A stretch of DNA of 26,371 nt, from assembly GCA_964549655.1 (NCBI GenBank), contig CAZJXN010000072.1, positions 1 to 26,371 on the forward strand. Reading direction: 5' to 3'. This stretch comes from JADJNW01 sp964549655. Lineage in GTDB: Bacteria > Bacteroidota > Bacteroidia > Chitinophagales > Saprospiraceae. Each line of letters begins with the position of its first letter. Within the stretch, counting starts at the first letter, position 1. The position numbers and the translations under genes are program-made. The notes under the pieces are model-generated. The model saw only the letters and a program-made list of their open reading frames with translations, ran no database searches and was not told the origin of the DNA. This document shows, one piece after another, positions 1 through 6,830 of this stretch.

Positions 1-1
1 C

Positions 2-121
2 ATGGTGGAGCATGTCCACCGCGAAGGCGATTTCATCGCCGTCGAAGCGATGCCTTTTGCGAATGATCAGTACGGCGGCGGTGGCGACAGCTACGGCGGT
101 GGTGACAAGAGAAGATACTAA
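2..121 (+). CDS. C-terminal end of a glycine-rich protein (5' truncated by the window)
   Basis: A reading frame open from the left edge ends in TAA at 119-121. The visible 39 residues contain a short mixed stretch (REGDFIAVEAMPF) and then a Gly/Tyr/Asp-rich tail ending DKRRY. The tail resembles in style the glycine-rich end (SKSRY) of the RRM protein at 2445-2756, so a small nucleic-acid-binding protein is possible, but no domain lies inside the window and the function cannot be assigned. A good terminator follows about 30 bases downstream, supporting this as a true gene end. Confidence 0.6.
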   Translation: MVEHVHREGDFIAVEAMPFANDQYGGGGDSYGGGDKRRY

Positions 122-152
122 TCAGTACTCGATAAGCTAACGTATAAGAAAA

Positions 153-184
153 CCTCTTTGCAGCAATTGCAGAGGGGTTTTTTT
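153..184 (+). terminator. Rho-independent terminator of the gene ending at 121
   Basis: CCTCT at 153-157 pairs with AGAGG at 171-175, and an inner TGCA/TGCA helix is possible. The hairpin is followed by a run of seven T at 178-184. It lies 31 bases after the stop of the upstream gene. Confidence 0.75.
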
Positions 185-203
185 GTGTTGGAAACTTGAA
201 GAC

Positions 204-251
204 GACTTTCAGACGTGTTGGGTTTTCGAAAACCTGACACGTCTGAAAGTC
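204..251. repeat. 48-bp near-perfect palindrome
   Basis: The 24-base arms 204-227 and 228-251 are inverse complements with two adjacent mismatches and no spacer; the centre is TTTTCGAAAA. The flanks are GACTTTCAGACGTGT and ACACGTCTGAAAGTC. It sits between the terminator at 184 and the RidA start at 275. No T-run follows, so it does not look like a simple terminator. It resembles the REP-like palindromes scattered through Bacteroidota spacers. Confidence 0.85.
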
Positions 252-274
252 TTACTTTAAACCTTTTAATATCT

Positions 275-730
275 ATGATAGAAGCACAACTCCAAGCCCT
301 AGGCATCCAATTACCACCGCCACCTCCGCCGGGCGGTATTTATCATCCAGTGGTTATCACCGGAAATCTGCTTTACGTGTCGGGGCAGCCGCCCCAGCGA
401 AATGATGGCTCTTTAATCACGGGCGTGGTTGGTGAAGATATGAATTTAGAAGAAGCCAAATTAGCAGCCCGCCAAACCGGACTCACGATGCTGGCTACGA
501 TTAAAGCTCAAATCGGAAATTTGGATAAAATCAAACGCCTCATCAAAACGCTTGGCATGGTGAATTGTGAACAGGGATTTGCCAGTCAGCCGCAGGTGAT
601 TAATGGTTTTAGCGAGCTTTTGGTAGAATTGTTGGGGGAGGAAAATGGGAAAGGTGCGCGGAGTGCAGTCGGTATGATACTTCCCGGTAATATTGCGGTG
701 GAGATTGAAGCGATTTTTGAATTGTATTGA
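275..730 (+). CDS. RidA family protein (YjgF/YER057c/UK114)
   Basis: A 151-residue protein of the RidA superfamily. Family members act as small trimeric enamine/imine deaminases that remove reactive intermediates from PLP enzymes, although several subfamilies lack that activity. The diagnostic stretch is NLLYVSGQPPQRNDG near residues 32-46, followed by the helix-strand layout expected for the fold. The length and the C-terminal VEIEAIFELY fit the longer subfamily with a proline-rich N-terminus (LPPPPPPGG). The frame is open back to 215, but that would translate the palindrome at 204-251, so ATG 275 is preferred. The catalytic arginine of canonical RidA near the C-terminus is not obvious, so the exact substrate is unknown. 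It stands alone, with no terminator seen after it. Confidence 0.9.
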   Translation: MIEAQLQALGIQLPPPPPPGGIYHPVVITGNLLYVSGQPPQRNDGSLITGVVGEDMNLEEAKLAARQTGLTMLATIKAQIGNLDKIKRLIKTLGMVNCEQGFASQPQVINGFSELLVELLGEENGKGARSAVGMILPGNIAVEIEAIFELY

Positions 731-909
731 CTTGCTCGCATTTTGTCTGAACGGTGATTGGTGTGATTTTTTTATTGGCTGATTTTTTGTGGCGAGTATT
801 AGAAATCATGTTTACCCTAAAATCTTGTGAATAAAAGTTCTGACGGGTTTCAAGGGGAGGCATAAATTTGGGACGATTTTTAACGTTAACCAATTTGAAT
901 ACGAGGTGC

Positions 910-1001
910 GCGTGAGGGATGCAGCGGGTGGAGCCAAAGGCGACAGTGCGCAGCACCGAGCAAAGCGAGCCCAACGCAGCCCGACCCGTAGGGGCACGCC
1001 C
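910..1001. repeat. GC-rich REP-like element, copy A
   Basis: This GC-rich block lies in an otherwise AT-rich spacer. It begins GCGTGAGGGATGCAGCGG, contains GCCAAAGGCG and AGCCCGACCC, and ends GGGGCACGCCC. The same ordered blocks recur at 6831-6972. The ends GCGTG and CACGC can pair. It lies just upstream of the dipeptidase start at 1023. Confidence 0.7.
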
Positions 1002-1022
1002 AAGTAAAATTTTAAATGTAAA

Positions 1023-2099
1023 ATGTCATCCAAACAATACCTGATTTTTGATGGACACCTTGACTTGGCGATGAATGCGATGGAGTGGAACCGGGACCTC
1101 ACGTGGTCGGTAGCGGAAATACGAGCGAGTGAGCAAGGGCTGACCGATAAACCTGACCGGGGCAAGGGAACGGTGTCGCTGCCTGCGATGCGCAGTGGAA
1201 AGGTGTGCCTTTGTATGGCAACTCAAATCGCACGATATGTGAAGAAAAGCAATAAACTTCCCGGCTGGCACTCGCCGCAACAGGCTTGGGCGATGACGCA
1301 GGCGCAACTGGCGTGGTACAAAACGATGGAGGAAGCCGGACAAATGACTGCAATTACAGATGTCGAGTCATTGAAAAAGCATCTTAAAAAATGGCGATAT
1401 CCGACTGATAATGAACCGATTGGATACATTTTGAGTTTGGAAGGGGCGGATTCTATCGTTCATCTGGATGATGTGGAAAAAGCCTACGAAATGGGGCTTC
1501 GAGCAATTGGACCGGCGCATTATGGTCCGGGTACTTACGCACAAGGCACGGACGCGACGGGTGGAATAGGGGAGAAGGGGCGTGCGCTTTTGAAAAAGAT
1601 GGAGGAATTGAATATCATTTTGGATGCGACGCATTTGTGTGATGACAGTTTTTGGGAAGCGATGGATGGGTACAATGGTGCGGTGTGGGCAAGTCATAAT
1701 AATTGTCGAAGTATTGTGCCGCACAATCGGCAGTTTAGTGATGCGCAGATTTTGGAATTGATCAATCGAGGTGCGGTGATTGGTGCGGCGTTGGATGCTT
1801 GGATGTTGGTGCCAGACTGGAAGCGCGGTAGTTCTACGCCGGAAAGCGAAAAGGTAACGTTGGAATTAGTAGCCAATCAAATAGACTACGTTTGTCAGTT
1901 GGCTGGTAATGCGCTACACACTGCGATTGGTTCGGATTTGGATGGCGCTTTTGGTACGGAGCAGTGTCCGGCGGACTTGGATACGATTTCGGATTTGCAA
2001 AAATTGCCGGCTATTCTCGAAAAGCGGGGTTATTCGGAAGTGGATATTGAAAATATTTTGTGTAAAAATTGGGTGAATTTTTTGAGGCGGGTGTGGTAA
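1023..2099 (+). CDS. Membrane dipeptidase, peptidase family M19 (renal dipeptidase type)
   Basis: A 358-residue zinc hydrolase of the amidohydrolase fold that cleaves dipeptides. The usual family metal ligands are visible: H12 and D14 in DGHLD, the bridging E140 in LSLEGAD, H204 in DATHLCDDSF, H225 in ASHNNCR, and D305 in IGSDLDG. The length is typical. There is no signal peptide, so a cytoplasmic location is likely despite the family name. The ATG at 1023 gives an N-terminus a few residues before the first metal motif, as in homologues. The gene stands alone, 21 bases after the GC-rich element at 910-1001. Specificity (L,L or L,D dipeptides) cannot be read from the sequence. Confidence 0.95.
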   Translation: MSSKQYLIFDGHLDLAMNAMEWNRDLTWSVAEIRASEQGLTDKPDRGKGTVSLPAMRSGKVCLCMATQIARYVKKSNKLPGWHSPQQAWAMTQAQLAWYKTMEEAGQMTAITDVESLKKHLKKWRYPTDNEPIGYILSLEGADSIVHLDDVEKAYEMGLRAIGPAHYGPGTYAQGTDATGGIGEKGRALLKKMEELNIILDATHLCDDSFWEAMDGYNGAVWASHNNCRSIVPHNRQFSDAQILELINRGAVIGAALDAWMLVPDWKRGSSTPESEKVTLELVANQIDYVCQLAGNALHTAIGSDLDGAFGTEQCPADLDTISDLQKLPAILEKRGYSEVDIENILCKNWVNFLRRVW

Positions 2100-2139
2100 A
2101 TCTAAACACTTTTTAATTTAAGCAGTCGAGCGTTCTAAA

Positions 2140-2212
2140 CCGCAGAGGCGCAGCTTCGCAGAGGCTTTAACTGCCTGAATGTCATAACTTTGCGCCTTTG
2201 CGTCTTTGCGTG
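2140..2212. repeat. Paired 8-bp-period repeats forming an imperfect inverted repeat
   Basis: At 2141-2164 an 8-base unit of type CGCAGAGG recurs three times. At 2189-2212 an 8-base unit of type TTTGCGNN recurs three times. The two blocks are roughly inverse complements, so the spacer could fold into a hairpin. The rest of the 2100-2290 spacer is AT-rich with nothing recognisable. Confidence 0.65.
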
Positions 2213-2267
2213 AAAATTATAAATTAAATATGATTTACTACTTAATTTTAAATTTCTAAATATTTAT

Positions 2268-2298
2268 TTGCAAAAGCTAAATTTTTTGTTTACCTTTG
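2268..2298 (+). promoter_or_regulatory. Bacteroidota-type promoter of the RRM gene
   Basis: TTG at 2268-2270 is followed by exactly 20 bases and then TACCTTTG at 2291-2298. This matches the primary sigma consensus of Bacteroidota (-33 TTTG, -7 TAnnTTTG). The start of transcription would fall near 2305, leaving a leader of about 140 bases before the ATG at 2445. Confidence 0.7.
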
Positions 2299-2444
2299 CG
2301 GTGTCATTTGATACAACGTTATCATTTCAGTTCAGCAAGTCTAATTTTAATCGTTCTTCGGAATTTTAGAACCATTCTTCGCTCCACTTTCCTGATTCCA
2401 ATCACATGATCCTTTAATTTTTTTCACTTTTCAATTTTTTTTGA

Positions 2445-2756
2445 ATGAATATTTTCGTAGCAAAGTTAAATTCCCAGACTCAAGATGGGGATATGCAAGA
2501 AGCTTTTGAAGCGTATGGTGCCGTGGATTCCGCTAAGGTAATTCTGGATCAGTTTTCCGGCAGATCCAAGGGCTTTGGTTTTGTGGAAATGCCCAACGAC
2601 GATGAAGCACAGAATGCGATTGACGCACTGGACAACAGCGACTTGGATGGCAACACCATCGTAGTAAAGAAGGCAGAACCACGCGAATCTCGTAGCGGCG
2701 GCGGCGGTGGAAACCGTGGCGGCGGCGGCGGTGGCTTCAGCAAGTCAAGATACTAA
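2445..2756 (+). CDS. Glycine-rich RNA-binding protein with one RRM
   Basis: A 103-residue protein with a single RNA recognition motif at residues 1-78 and a Gly/Arg-rich tail ending SKSRY. RNP2 reads NIFVAKL (residues 2-8) and RNP1 reads KGFGFVEM (about 42-49), with the aromatic residues that stack on RNA retained. Such short RRM proteins are common in Bacteroidota and cyanobacteria, where they are described as abundant RNA-binding or cold-responsive proteins; the role here is inferred. It has its own promoter at 2268-2298, a long leader, and a strong terminator at 2783-2814, so it is a single-gene unit. Confidence 0.95.
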   Translation: MNIFVAKLNSQTQDGDMQEAFEAYGAVDSAKVILDQFSGRSKGFGFVEMPNDDEAQNAIDALDNSDLDGNTIVVKKAEPRESRSGGGGGNRGGGGGGFSKSRY

Positions 2757-2782
2757 TTCGTATCGAATATACAGGTAAAAAA

Positions 2783-2814
2783 GCCGCTCTGAACTGTGAT
2801 TCGGAGCGGCTTTT
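2783..2814 (+). terminator. Terminator of the RRM gene
   Basis: GCCGCTCTGAA at 2783-2793 pairs with TTCGGAGCGGC at 2800-2810 (one G-U pair) around a 6-base loop, followed by TTTT and a further T-rich stretch. An A-run precedes the stem, so it may also act on minus-strand transcripts leaving 2847. Confidence 0.85.
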
Positions 2815-2846
2815 CGTTTTACAAAGAATTTATTCAACCCCCCAAA

Positions 2847-3101
2847 TCAATCGTTATTTCTGGGGTCGCGCGCTTTGTCAATGGTGGTGTCGCGTTTGCC
2901 CCGAGCATTTTCGATGCTCTCGTCTCTTTGATTGCTAGCAGCTTTTATTTTTGATTCTTTTTCATCGTACGCCGCTTGCCGGATGCGGTCGCGCTTTTTT
3001 TTAGCTTTCTGCCGGATGTATTTCAGGGTCTCGTTGTCTATCTTTTTATCATGATATTGTTGCAAAGCAGCAGCGGTGAGTTTATTATATTCTTCATACA
3101 T
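2847..3101 (-). CDS. 84-residue charged C-terminal remnant of the VWA gene
   Basis: This is the longest intact frame of the broken gene, starting ATG at 3101 just after two in-frame TAA codons. It is rich in Lys, Arg, Glu and Asp and predicted to be helical, with an 11-12-residue rhythm (RDESIENARGK, RDTTIDKARD). If the frame upstream is restored by one base (CKHKKCYEEYNK) it continues smoothly from the preceding frame, so it is probably not an independent gene. Automatic annotation may call it a hypothetical protein; expression is doubtful. Confidence 0.35.
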   Translation of the reverse strand: MYEEYNKLTAAALQQYHDKKIDNETLKYIRQKAKKKRDRIRQAAYDEKESKIKAASNQRDESIENARGKRDTTIDKARDPRNND

Positions 3102-3655
3102 TTTTTATGCTTACAATTATATTCATCATATTCTGCTTTGTGTGTAAAATTGAATTGATTACATTGCTCGGCACATACATAATTGAAGTAATTATAGGAT
3201 TTATTTACTTTTTTACTAGATAACTCCATCAATGCTGCATTATCCCTCGCCTCTAAATACTCGCCGCCGCCTGCTGCTGCCACTTGCTTGAGTTGTTCTT
3301 TTCCTTTACGAAGCCTGTGAGTGCTTGTTTTGCTGCCTCCATTTTAGTGGTGCTTCCGACTTTTTTCGCCAACTATTCGAAGAATCAAGAATCAGTTCTA
3401 CTTTTAAATTTTCGCGCATTTCCACATTTTTTAATATGCTCGGCGGCTGGCACTTTCCTTCCTTTTGTCCTTGTTGGTTGCAGGCATCATAATCTTGTCC
3501 GTATTGTTCAACTATTTTTGGTAAGTAGCTTCTTTAGAATTGGTCAGGTTGGTGATTAAATTATTTGAGGATTTCCCATTTTTGTTACCATTACAAGCAG
3601 TTGTAAAAAATAGTGACATAGCAATGAGTATTGCAAAATGATTTTTGAAAAATAT
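2847..3655 (-). pseudogene. Broken von Willebrand factor A (VWA) domain lipoprotein gene
   Basis: Read from right to left the pieces are as follows. A lipoprotein-type signal (FAILIAMSLFFTTAC, about 3646-3600) has no clear start codon. A linker runs to an in-frame TAG at 3512-3514, where restoring one A in an A-run reopens the frame as IVEQYGQDYDACNQQ. Then comes VELILDSSNS (3369-3398), the metal-binding DxSxS motif of a VWA domain. One missing T after it restores LAKKVGSTTKMEAAKQALTG, typical VWA sequence. The middle of the domain is absent: the sequence jumps to EQLKQVAAAGGGEYLEARDN (about 3230-3300), which looks like the end of a VWA domain. A Cys-containing charged tail follows, with a fourth shift near 3095-3104 into the last 84-residue frame. 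At least three single-base losses plus an internal deletion make decay more likely than sequencing error. Confidence 0.75.
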
Positions 3656-3791
3656 TACATTTGGTTTTGATTGTTTATAAAATGAGTAGAAATACGAGAG
3701 GTTCGTCTTTTCTGGTGTAAATAAGTATCCTAATAAGGATGGGCGGAATGTTAAATTTTACCAAAGTTAAATAATCTCAACGGATATTGCT

Positions 3792-3799
3792 TACATTTG
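3792..3799 (+). promoter_or_regulatory. Putative -7 box of the first DUF4190 gene
   Basis: TACATTTG at 3792-3799 matches TAnnTTTG and lies 56 bases before the GTG at 3848. The surrounding GGATATTGCTTACATTTGA closely matches GGATATTTCCTATATTTGA before the second copy at 4672. No convincing -33 TTG is seen. Confidence 0.45.
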
Positions 3800-3847
3800 A
3801 GCGTAACAAATGAATGCGTTATAGGTCAACAAATTAAAATCCCTTGT

Positions 3848-4591
3848 GTGAAAAATCGTTGTGTCACTTGGTTCATGTGCTGTTTTTTGATGATAATCAT
3901 TCCCGTTTGCGCCGAGGCATACGTCGTTTTGAAGCAACCAGCAATAACCACCCTATCCATTAGGAAAGAAGAGCGAAAAGTAACCCTTAAAGATTTTGTA
4001 AATTCCTCCAAAAAAGACCTGAAAGCAAAACTGGGTCGAAGACTTACGCTTAAAGAGCAAATCAGCTTCCTCTTATTAAAAAAAATACTCAAAAATGCGG
4101 TTGATAAAAACGCTGCCCTTGGCGAAGTCGCTGTAAACGATCGCTTCCAAATCTGTGCAAATATTGTTTTTCAAAATGGTGATATTATAGAAGTGGATAT
4201 TATTGAGTTGACCTCCACAGAAATTAAATATAGAAGATGCGGAAAGCCGAACGACCCAGAATTTGTAGCAGACAAAAAGGAAGTGTTGAGTGTGCGAGCC
4301 ACCAATGGTCAAATTGTTTTTAGAAATACGGAGCAGAACGTACGCTCGGCCGGTAAGCATGACAAACGGCGCATAGAAACCAATGCAATAATCGCGTTGG
4401 CTGGATCTATTTTATTTTTTCCTCTGGGTATTATTTTTGGTATTATTAGTTTAAATAAAATAAGTAAACATCCTGAAAAATATAAAGGAAAAGGATTGGC
4501 GGTAGCTGGGATTGTCATCGGGGGCATACATCTACTGTATTTATTGCTTGTACTTTTTCTATTGTATTCATTATTATTTGCGTTCGCTTAA
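3848..4591 (+). CDS. DUF4190-type membrane protein, first tandem copy
   Basis: A 247-residue protein of unknown function. The N-terminus (residues 1-20, TWFMCCFLMIIIPVCAEA) is a signal peptide. A soluble mixed region follows, with the segment DFVNSSKKDLKAKLGRRLTL and a conserved CGKP. The C-terminal 65 residues form a DUF4190-like two-helix module: NAIIALAGSILFFPLGIIFG, then ISLNKISKHPEKYKGKGLAV, then a second hydrophobic helix. The frame is open from a TTG at 3797, but alignment with the neighbour puts the start at GTG 3848 (both begin CCCTTGTRTGAAAAATC around the start). It is followed 138 bases later by a close paralogue in the same direction. The duplicated promoter suggests independent transcription. 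Confidence 0.8.
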   Translation: MKNRCVTWFMCCFLMIIIPVCAEAYVVLKQPAITTLSIRKEERKVTLKDFVNSSKKDLKAKLGRRLTLKEQISFLLLKKILKNAVDKNAALGEVAVNDRFQICANIVFQNGDIIEVDIIELTSTEIKYRRCGKPNDPEFVADKKEVLSVRATNGQIVFRNTEQNVRSAGKHDKRRIETNAIIALAGSILFFPLGIIFGIISLNKISKHPEKYKGKGLAVAGIVIGGIHLLYLLLVLFLLYSLLFAFA

Positions 4592-4671
4592 ATAGAGCAA
4601 GGACATTCCTTTAGTGGTAAGTAAAAGTGGAAAATTTTATCAGGCTTTAAATACATTTAAAGGATATTTCC

Positions 4672-4679
4672 TATATTTG
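4672..4679 (+). promoter_or_regulatory. Putative -7 box of the second DUF4190 gene
   Basis: TATATTTG at 4672-4679, 58 bases before the ATG at 4730, within a GGATATTTCCTATATTTGA block conserved with the first copy. The rest of the two upstream regions has diverged, so this block appears to be retained by selection. Confidence 0.45.
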
Positions 4680-4729
4680 AAGCTGTAAATTTAATTTTGT
4701 TAACATTTAAGTAACTTAGCAACCCTTGT

Positions 4730-5449
4730 ATGAAAAATCATTACGTTACTTGGTTCATGTGTTGTATTTTGATGATAATGGTTCCCGTTTGCGCGGATGC
4801 TTATGTCGTTTTGAGGCAATCAGCAATAACTTCCTTGTCCGTCAAGGAAGACGCGGTAAAAGTAACCCTTAAAGATTTTGTAAATTCCTCGAAGAAAGAC
4901 CTGAAAGCAAAACTGGGTCGAAAACTTACTTTCAAAGAACAAATCAGTTTCCTAACAATAAGAAAATTCCTCAAAAATGCGATTGACAAAAACGCTGCCC
5001 TTGGCGAAATGTCGGTAAACGATTTCTTTCAAGCGTGTGCAAAAATTGTGCTAAAAAATGGCGATATCATAGAAGCGGACATCATTCAGTTGACCTCCAC
5101 GGAAATTAAATACAAGCGATGTGGGAAGCCAGATGACCCCGAATTTGTAGTGGATAAAAAGGAGGTATTGAGTGTACAAGCCGCCGATGGAGACATTATT
5201 TTTAGAAACACGGGGGCAAACGTTCGCTCGTCCGATAAAGATGACGAGAAGCAAACAGAAACCAATGCAATAATTGCATTTATTGGTGCTTTAGTGCTTT
5301 TTCCTTTAGGCATCATATTTGGTATTATTAGCCTAAATAAAATAAGTAAAAATCCTGAAAAATATAAAGGAAGAGGCTTTGCTTTGGCAGGTATTATTAT
5401 TGGTGGGCTTTACTTACTTTTTTTGTTAATTGCTATAGCTTCCATATAA
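4730..5449 (+). CDS. DUF4190-type membrane protein, second tandem copy
   Basis: A 239-residue paralogue of the preceding gene, alignable over its whole length. It shows the same order: signal peptide ending VCADA, KVTLKDFVNSSKKDLKAKLG block, LTSTEIKYKRCGKPDDPEFV, and a C-terminal DUF4190-like pair of membrane helices (FIGALVLFPLGIIFGIISLN and FALAGIIIGGLYLLFLLIAI) joined by KISKNPEKYKGRG. The proteins differ mostly by conservative changes. This one ends cleanly, whereas the first copy has about eight extra hydrophobic residues. Topology would place the middle domain outside the cytoplasm, anchored by its C-terminus. The function is unknown. No terminator is evident after the stop. Confidence 0.85.
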   Translation: MKNHYVTWFMCCILMIMVPVCADAYVVLRQSAITSLSVKEDAVKVTLKDFVNSSKKDLKAKLGRKLTFKEQISFLTIRKFLKNAIDKNAALGEMSVNDFFQACAKIVLKNGDIIEADIIQLTSTEIKYKRCGKPDDPEFVVDKKEVLSVQAADGDIIFRNTGANVRSSDKDDEKQTETNAIIAFIGALVLFPLGIIFGIISLNKISKNPEKYKGRGFALAGIIIGGLYLLFLLIAIASI

Positions 5450-5558
5450 AGGTGGTGATGTTTCATTTATTTGCTTCGTTTTTTGTAATCCATTAAAAAT
5501 ACCGCTCACGGAATCGTTTCACCGAGTCTCTGGCAAAAGACTCTGCGGAAAGGGGAAA

Positions 5559-5919
5559 TCAACCTTGCAATTGCAATTTCAAAAAATCGCCGTCTATAAT
5601 AAGTAGTTGAACGCCTTATTGGGAAGTGGAACGATGGGAACTCAGGTTATCAGAAACTTGATACGTCATGCCTTTAGGGGAGTAAAAATGTGCGTCCATC
5701 GGATAATTCGGTCGTCATTGCTCCCTCGATACAATAGATGATATGTCCTTTCAAGCACCAGTGGTCAGCTTTATAATTTTTAGAATATTCTACCATACGA
5801 ATGCGCAGGTCGCCAAATTGTAGGGTACGCCAGTGCGCCACGCCAGTCTCGCCTTGATGTTTCGTCATCGGAATGACACTCCAATCGGTGGTTTGAAAAG
5901 GGATATTATTGGAATCCAT
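5559..5919 (-). pseudogene. Small DHCW-type cupin, broken by a frameshift and a stop
   Basis: From ATG 5919 the first 81 codons read as a small single-domain cupin (NNIPFQTTDWSVIP, then ADHWCLKGHIIYCIEG, then TELSDGRTFLLP). The frame stops near 5674. In another frame directly after, the expected end continues as KGMTYQVSDNLSSHRSTSQ, then an in-frame TAA, then GVQLLIIDGDFLK, ending in TGA at 5559-5561. A one-step frameshift in the CCCC run and one nonsense change (probably AAA or GAA to TAA) therefore separate it from an intact protein of about 115 residues. It starts 5 bases after the stop of the upstream cupin gene, so the two were probably one transcript. The truncated product would lack the last beta strands and is unlikely to fold. 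Confidence 0.75.
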
Positions 5920-5924
5920 GAATA

Positions 5925-6347
5925 TTAATCTTTCTTTTTATCATAAACAATCATAATCACTAAATCATTTGTACCCAATGGCGCAATGCCGTGGGAACTG
6001 CCTGCCCGTGTCAAAATCGCATCGCCGGACTGTACTTCAAACGTCTCGCCATTCATTTGCATCATTCCTTTTCCATCAAGGATATAATAAATTTCGTCTA
6101 TTTCTTGAAAATGATAACCGATAGAAGAGCCGGGCTTCAAAACGCGTTTGCGAAAAGCAGTGTTGAAATCTTTCGCATTTTCAAAAAAGCTGTAGCCGAT
6201 GGAAGTGCCACCGCCATTGTGGGGTCCGGGTTGTTCTTTGGCTACCTGTGTGTCTTTTTCTACAATGTATTTGGTGGAGTCGGAGGATTGTGCAAATGTA
6301 ATATTGCAAGTAATAATACTAACAAATAAAAGAAATAAGTCTTTCAT
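5925..6347 (-). CDS. Exported cupin domain-containing protein
   Basis: A 140-residue protein with an N-terminal signal peptide (MKDLFLLFVSIITCNITFAQ), so probably periplasmic. The rest is one conserved beta-barrel of the cupin_2 type. Motif 1 is PGSSIGYHFQEIDEIYYILDGKG, where the usual second His is Gln (H-F-Q...E). Motif 2 is GDAILTRAGSSHGI with the conserved His. A divalent metal site of two His and one Glu remains possible. The substrate is unknown. It is the first gene of a two-cupin unit; the second (5919 leftwards) begins 5 bases after its stop and is broken. Confidence 0.85.
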   Translation of the reverse strand: MKDLFLLFVSIITCNITFAQSSDSTKYIVEKDTQVAKEQPGPHNGGGTSIGYSFFENAKDFNTAFRKRVLKPGSSIGYHFQEIDEIYYILDGKGMMQMNGETFEVQSGDAILTRAGSSHGIAPLGTNDLVIMIVYDKKKD

Positions 6348-6394
6348 AATAGCACTATAAATAACTTAATGTTTTATATCAATACAAACAAAAA

Positions 6395-6739
6395 TTACCA
6401 AGTTTTCCATTCATCGATATATTCACTTTCAGAATTTAAACCAACCATATCTCCCATTTCATACAAAGTATCACATAATCCTTCTCTTTCTTCTGTATCA
6501 ATTCCACTTTCTACATTCTCATCTTCATCTATTGCATTCAAAGCATATACACATTCTTCAAATAAAATCATTTTTTCGATTTCTGTTGAATCATCTGGCA
6601 TTGAAATCAATTTTTCTCTTAAATTATTTAGTTCTTTCATCAAATGAGGTTCAATATCATCGTAAACAATTGGTAGAAATTCTTTAAAATTTATTGCCTT
6701 GAGTTCTTTTTCTTTCACATTTAATGTATTTGTAATCAA
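6395..6739 (-). CDS. Small acidic protein of unknown function
   Basis: A frame of about 114 residues, very acidic, with no signal or membrane segment. Helical stretches (HLMKELNNLREKLISM, EKMILFEECVYALNAIDEDE) are followed by an acidic end, SEYIDEWKTW. The only ordinary start is TTG at 6739; the frame stays open upstream for about 36 codons (KKLKPFAKLAGIKTQ) without ATG or GTG, so the N-terminus may be truncated or a non-standard start may be used. Size, acidity and the tryptophan-rich end recall immunity proteins of polymorphic toxins, but there is no toxin gene here, so this is only a suggestion. The GC-rich element at 6831 lies directly upstream. Confidence 0.55.
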   Translation of the reverse strand: MITNTLNVKEKELKAINFKEFLPIVYDDIEPHLMKELNNLREKLISMPDDSTEIEKMILFEECVYALNAIDEDENVESGIDTEEREGLCDTLYEMGDMVGLNSESEYIDEWKTW

Positions 6740-6830
6740 TTGAGTTTTAATACCTGCTAATTTCGCAAATGGTTTGAGCTTTTTGCAGCACTTGGTAAAT
6801 TTTTTATGCTTACTACAAATATGGTGAGGA

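Noticed and set aside
812..1343. Several minus-strand frames over the ridA-dipeptidase spacer and dipeptidase start
   Set aside because: They run through the GC-rich element and antisense to the M19 gene, with Arg/Pro/Ser-rich low-information translations.
3284..3559. 91-codon plus-strand frame with a hydrophobic start
   Set aside because: It is opposite the VWA pseudogene, whose DxSxS and following residues are recognisable on the minus strand; the hydrophobicity comes from the complement of Lys/Glu-rich codons.
5525..5543. GAGTCT/AGACTC hairpin as terminator after the DUF4190 pair
   Set aside because: The stem is only 6 bp and no T-run follows in either direction; it may be a spacer repeat but is too weak to call.
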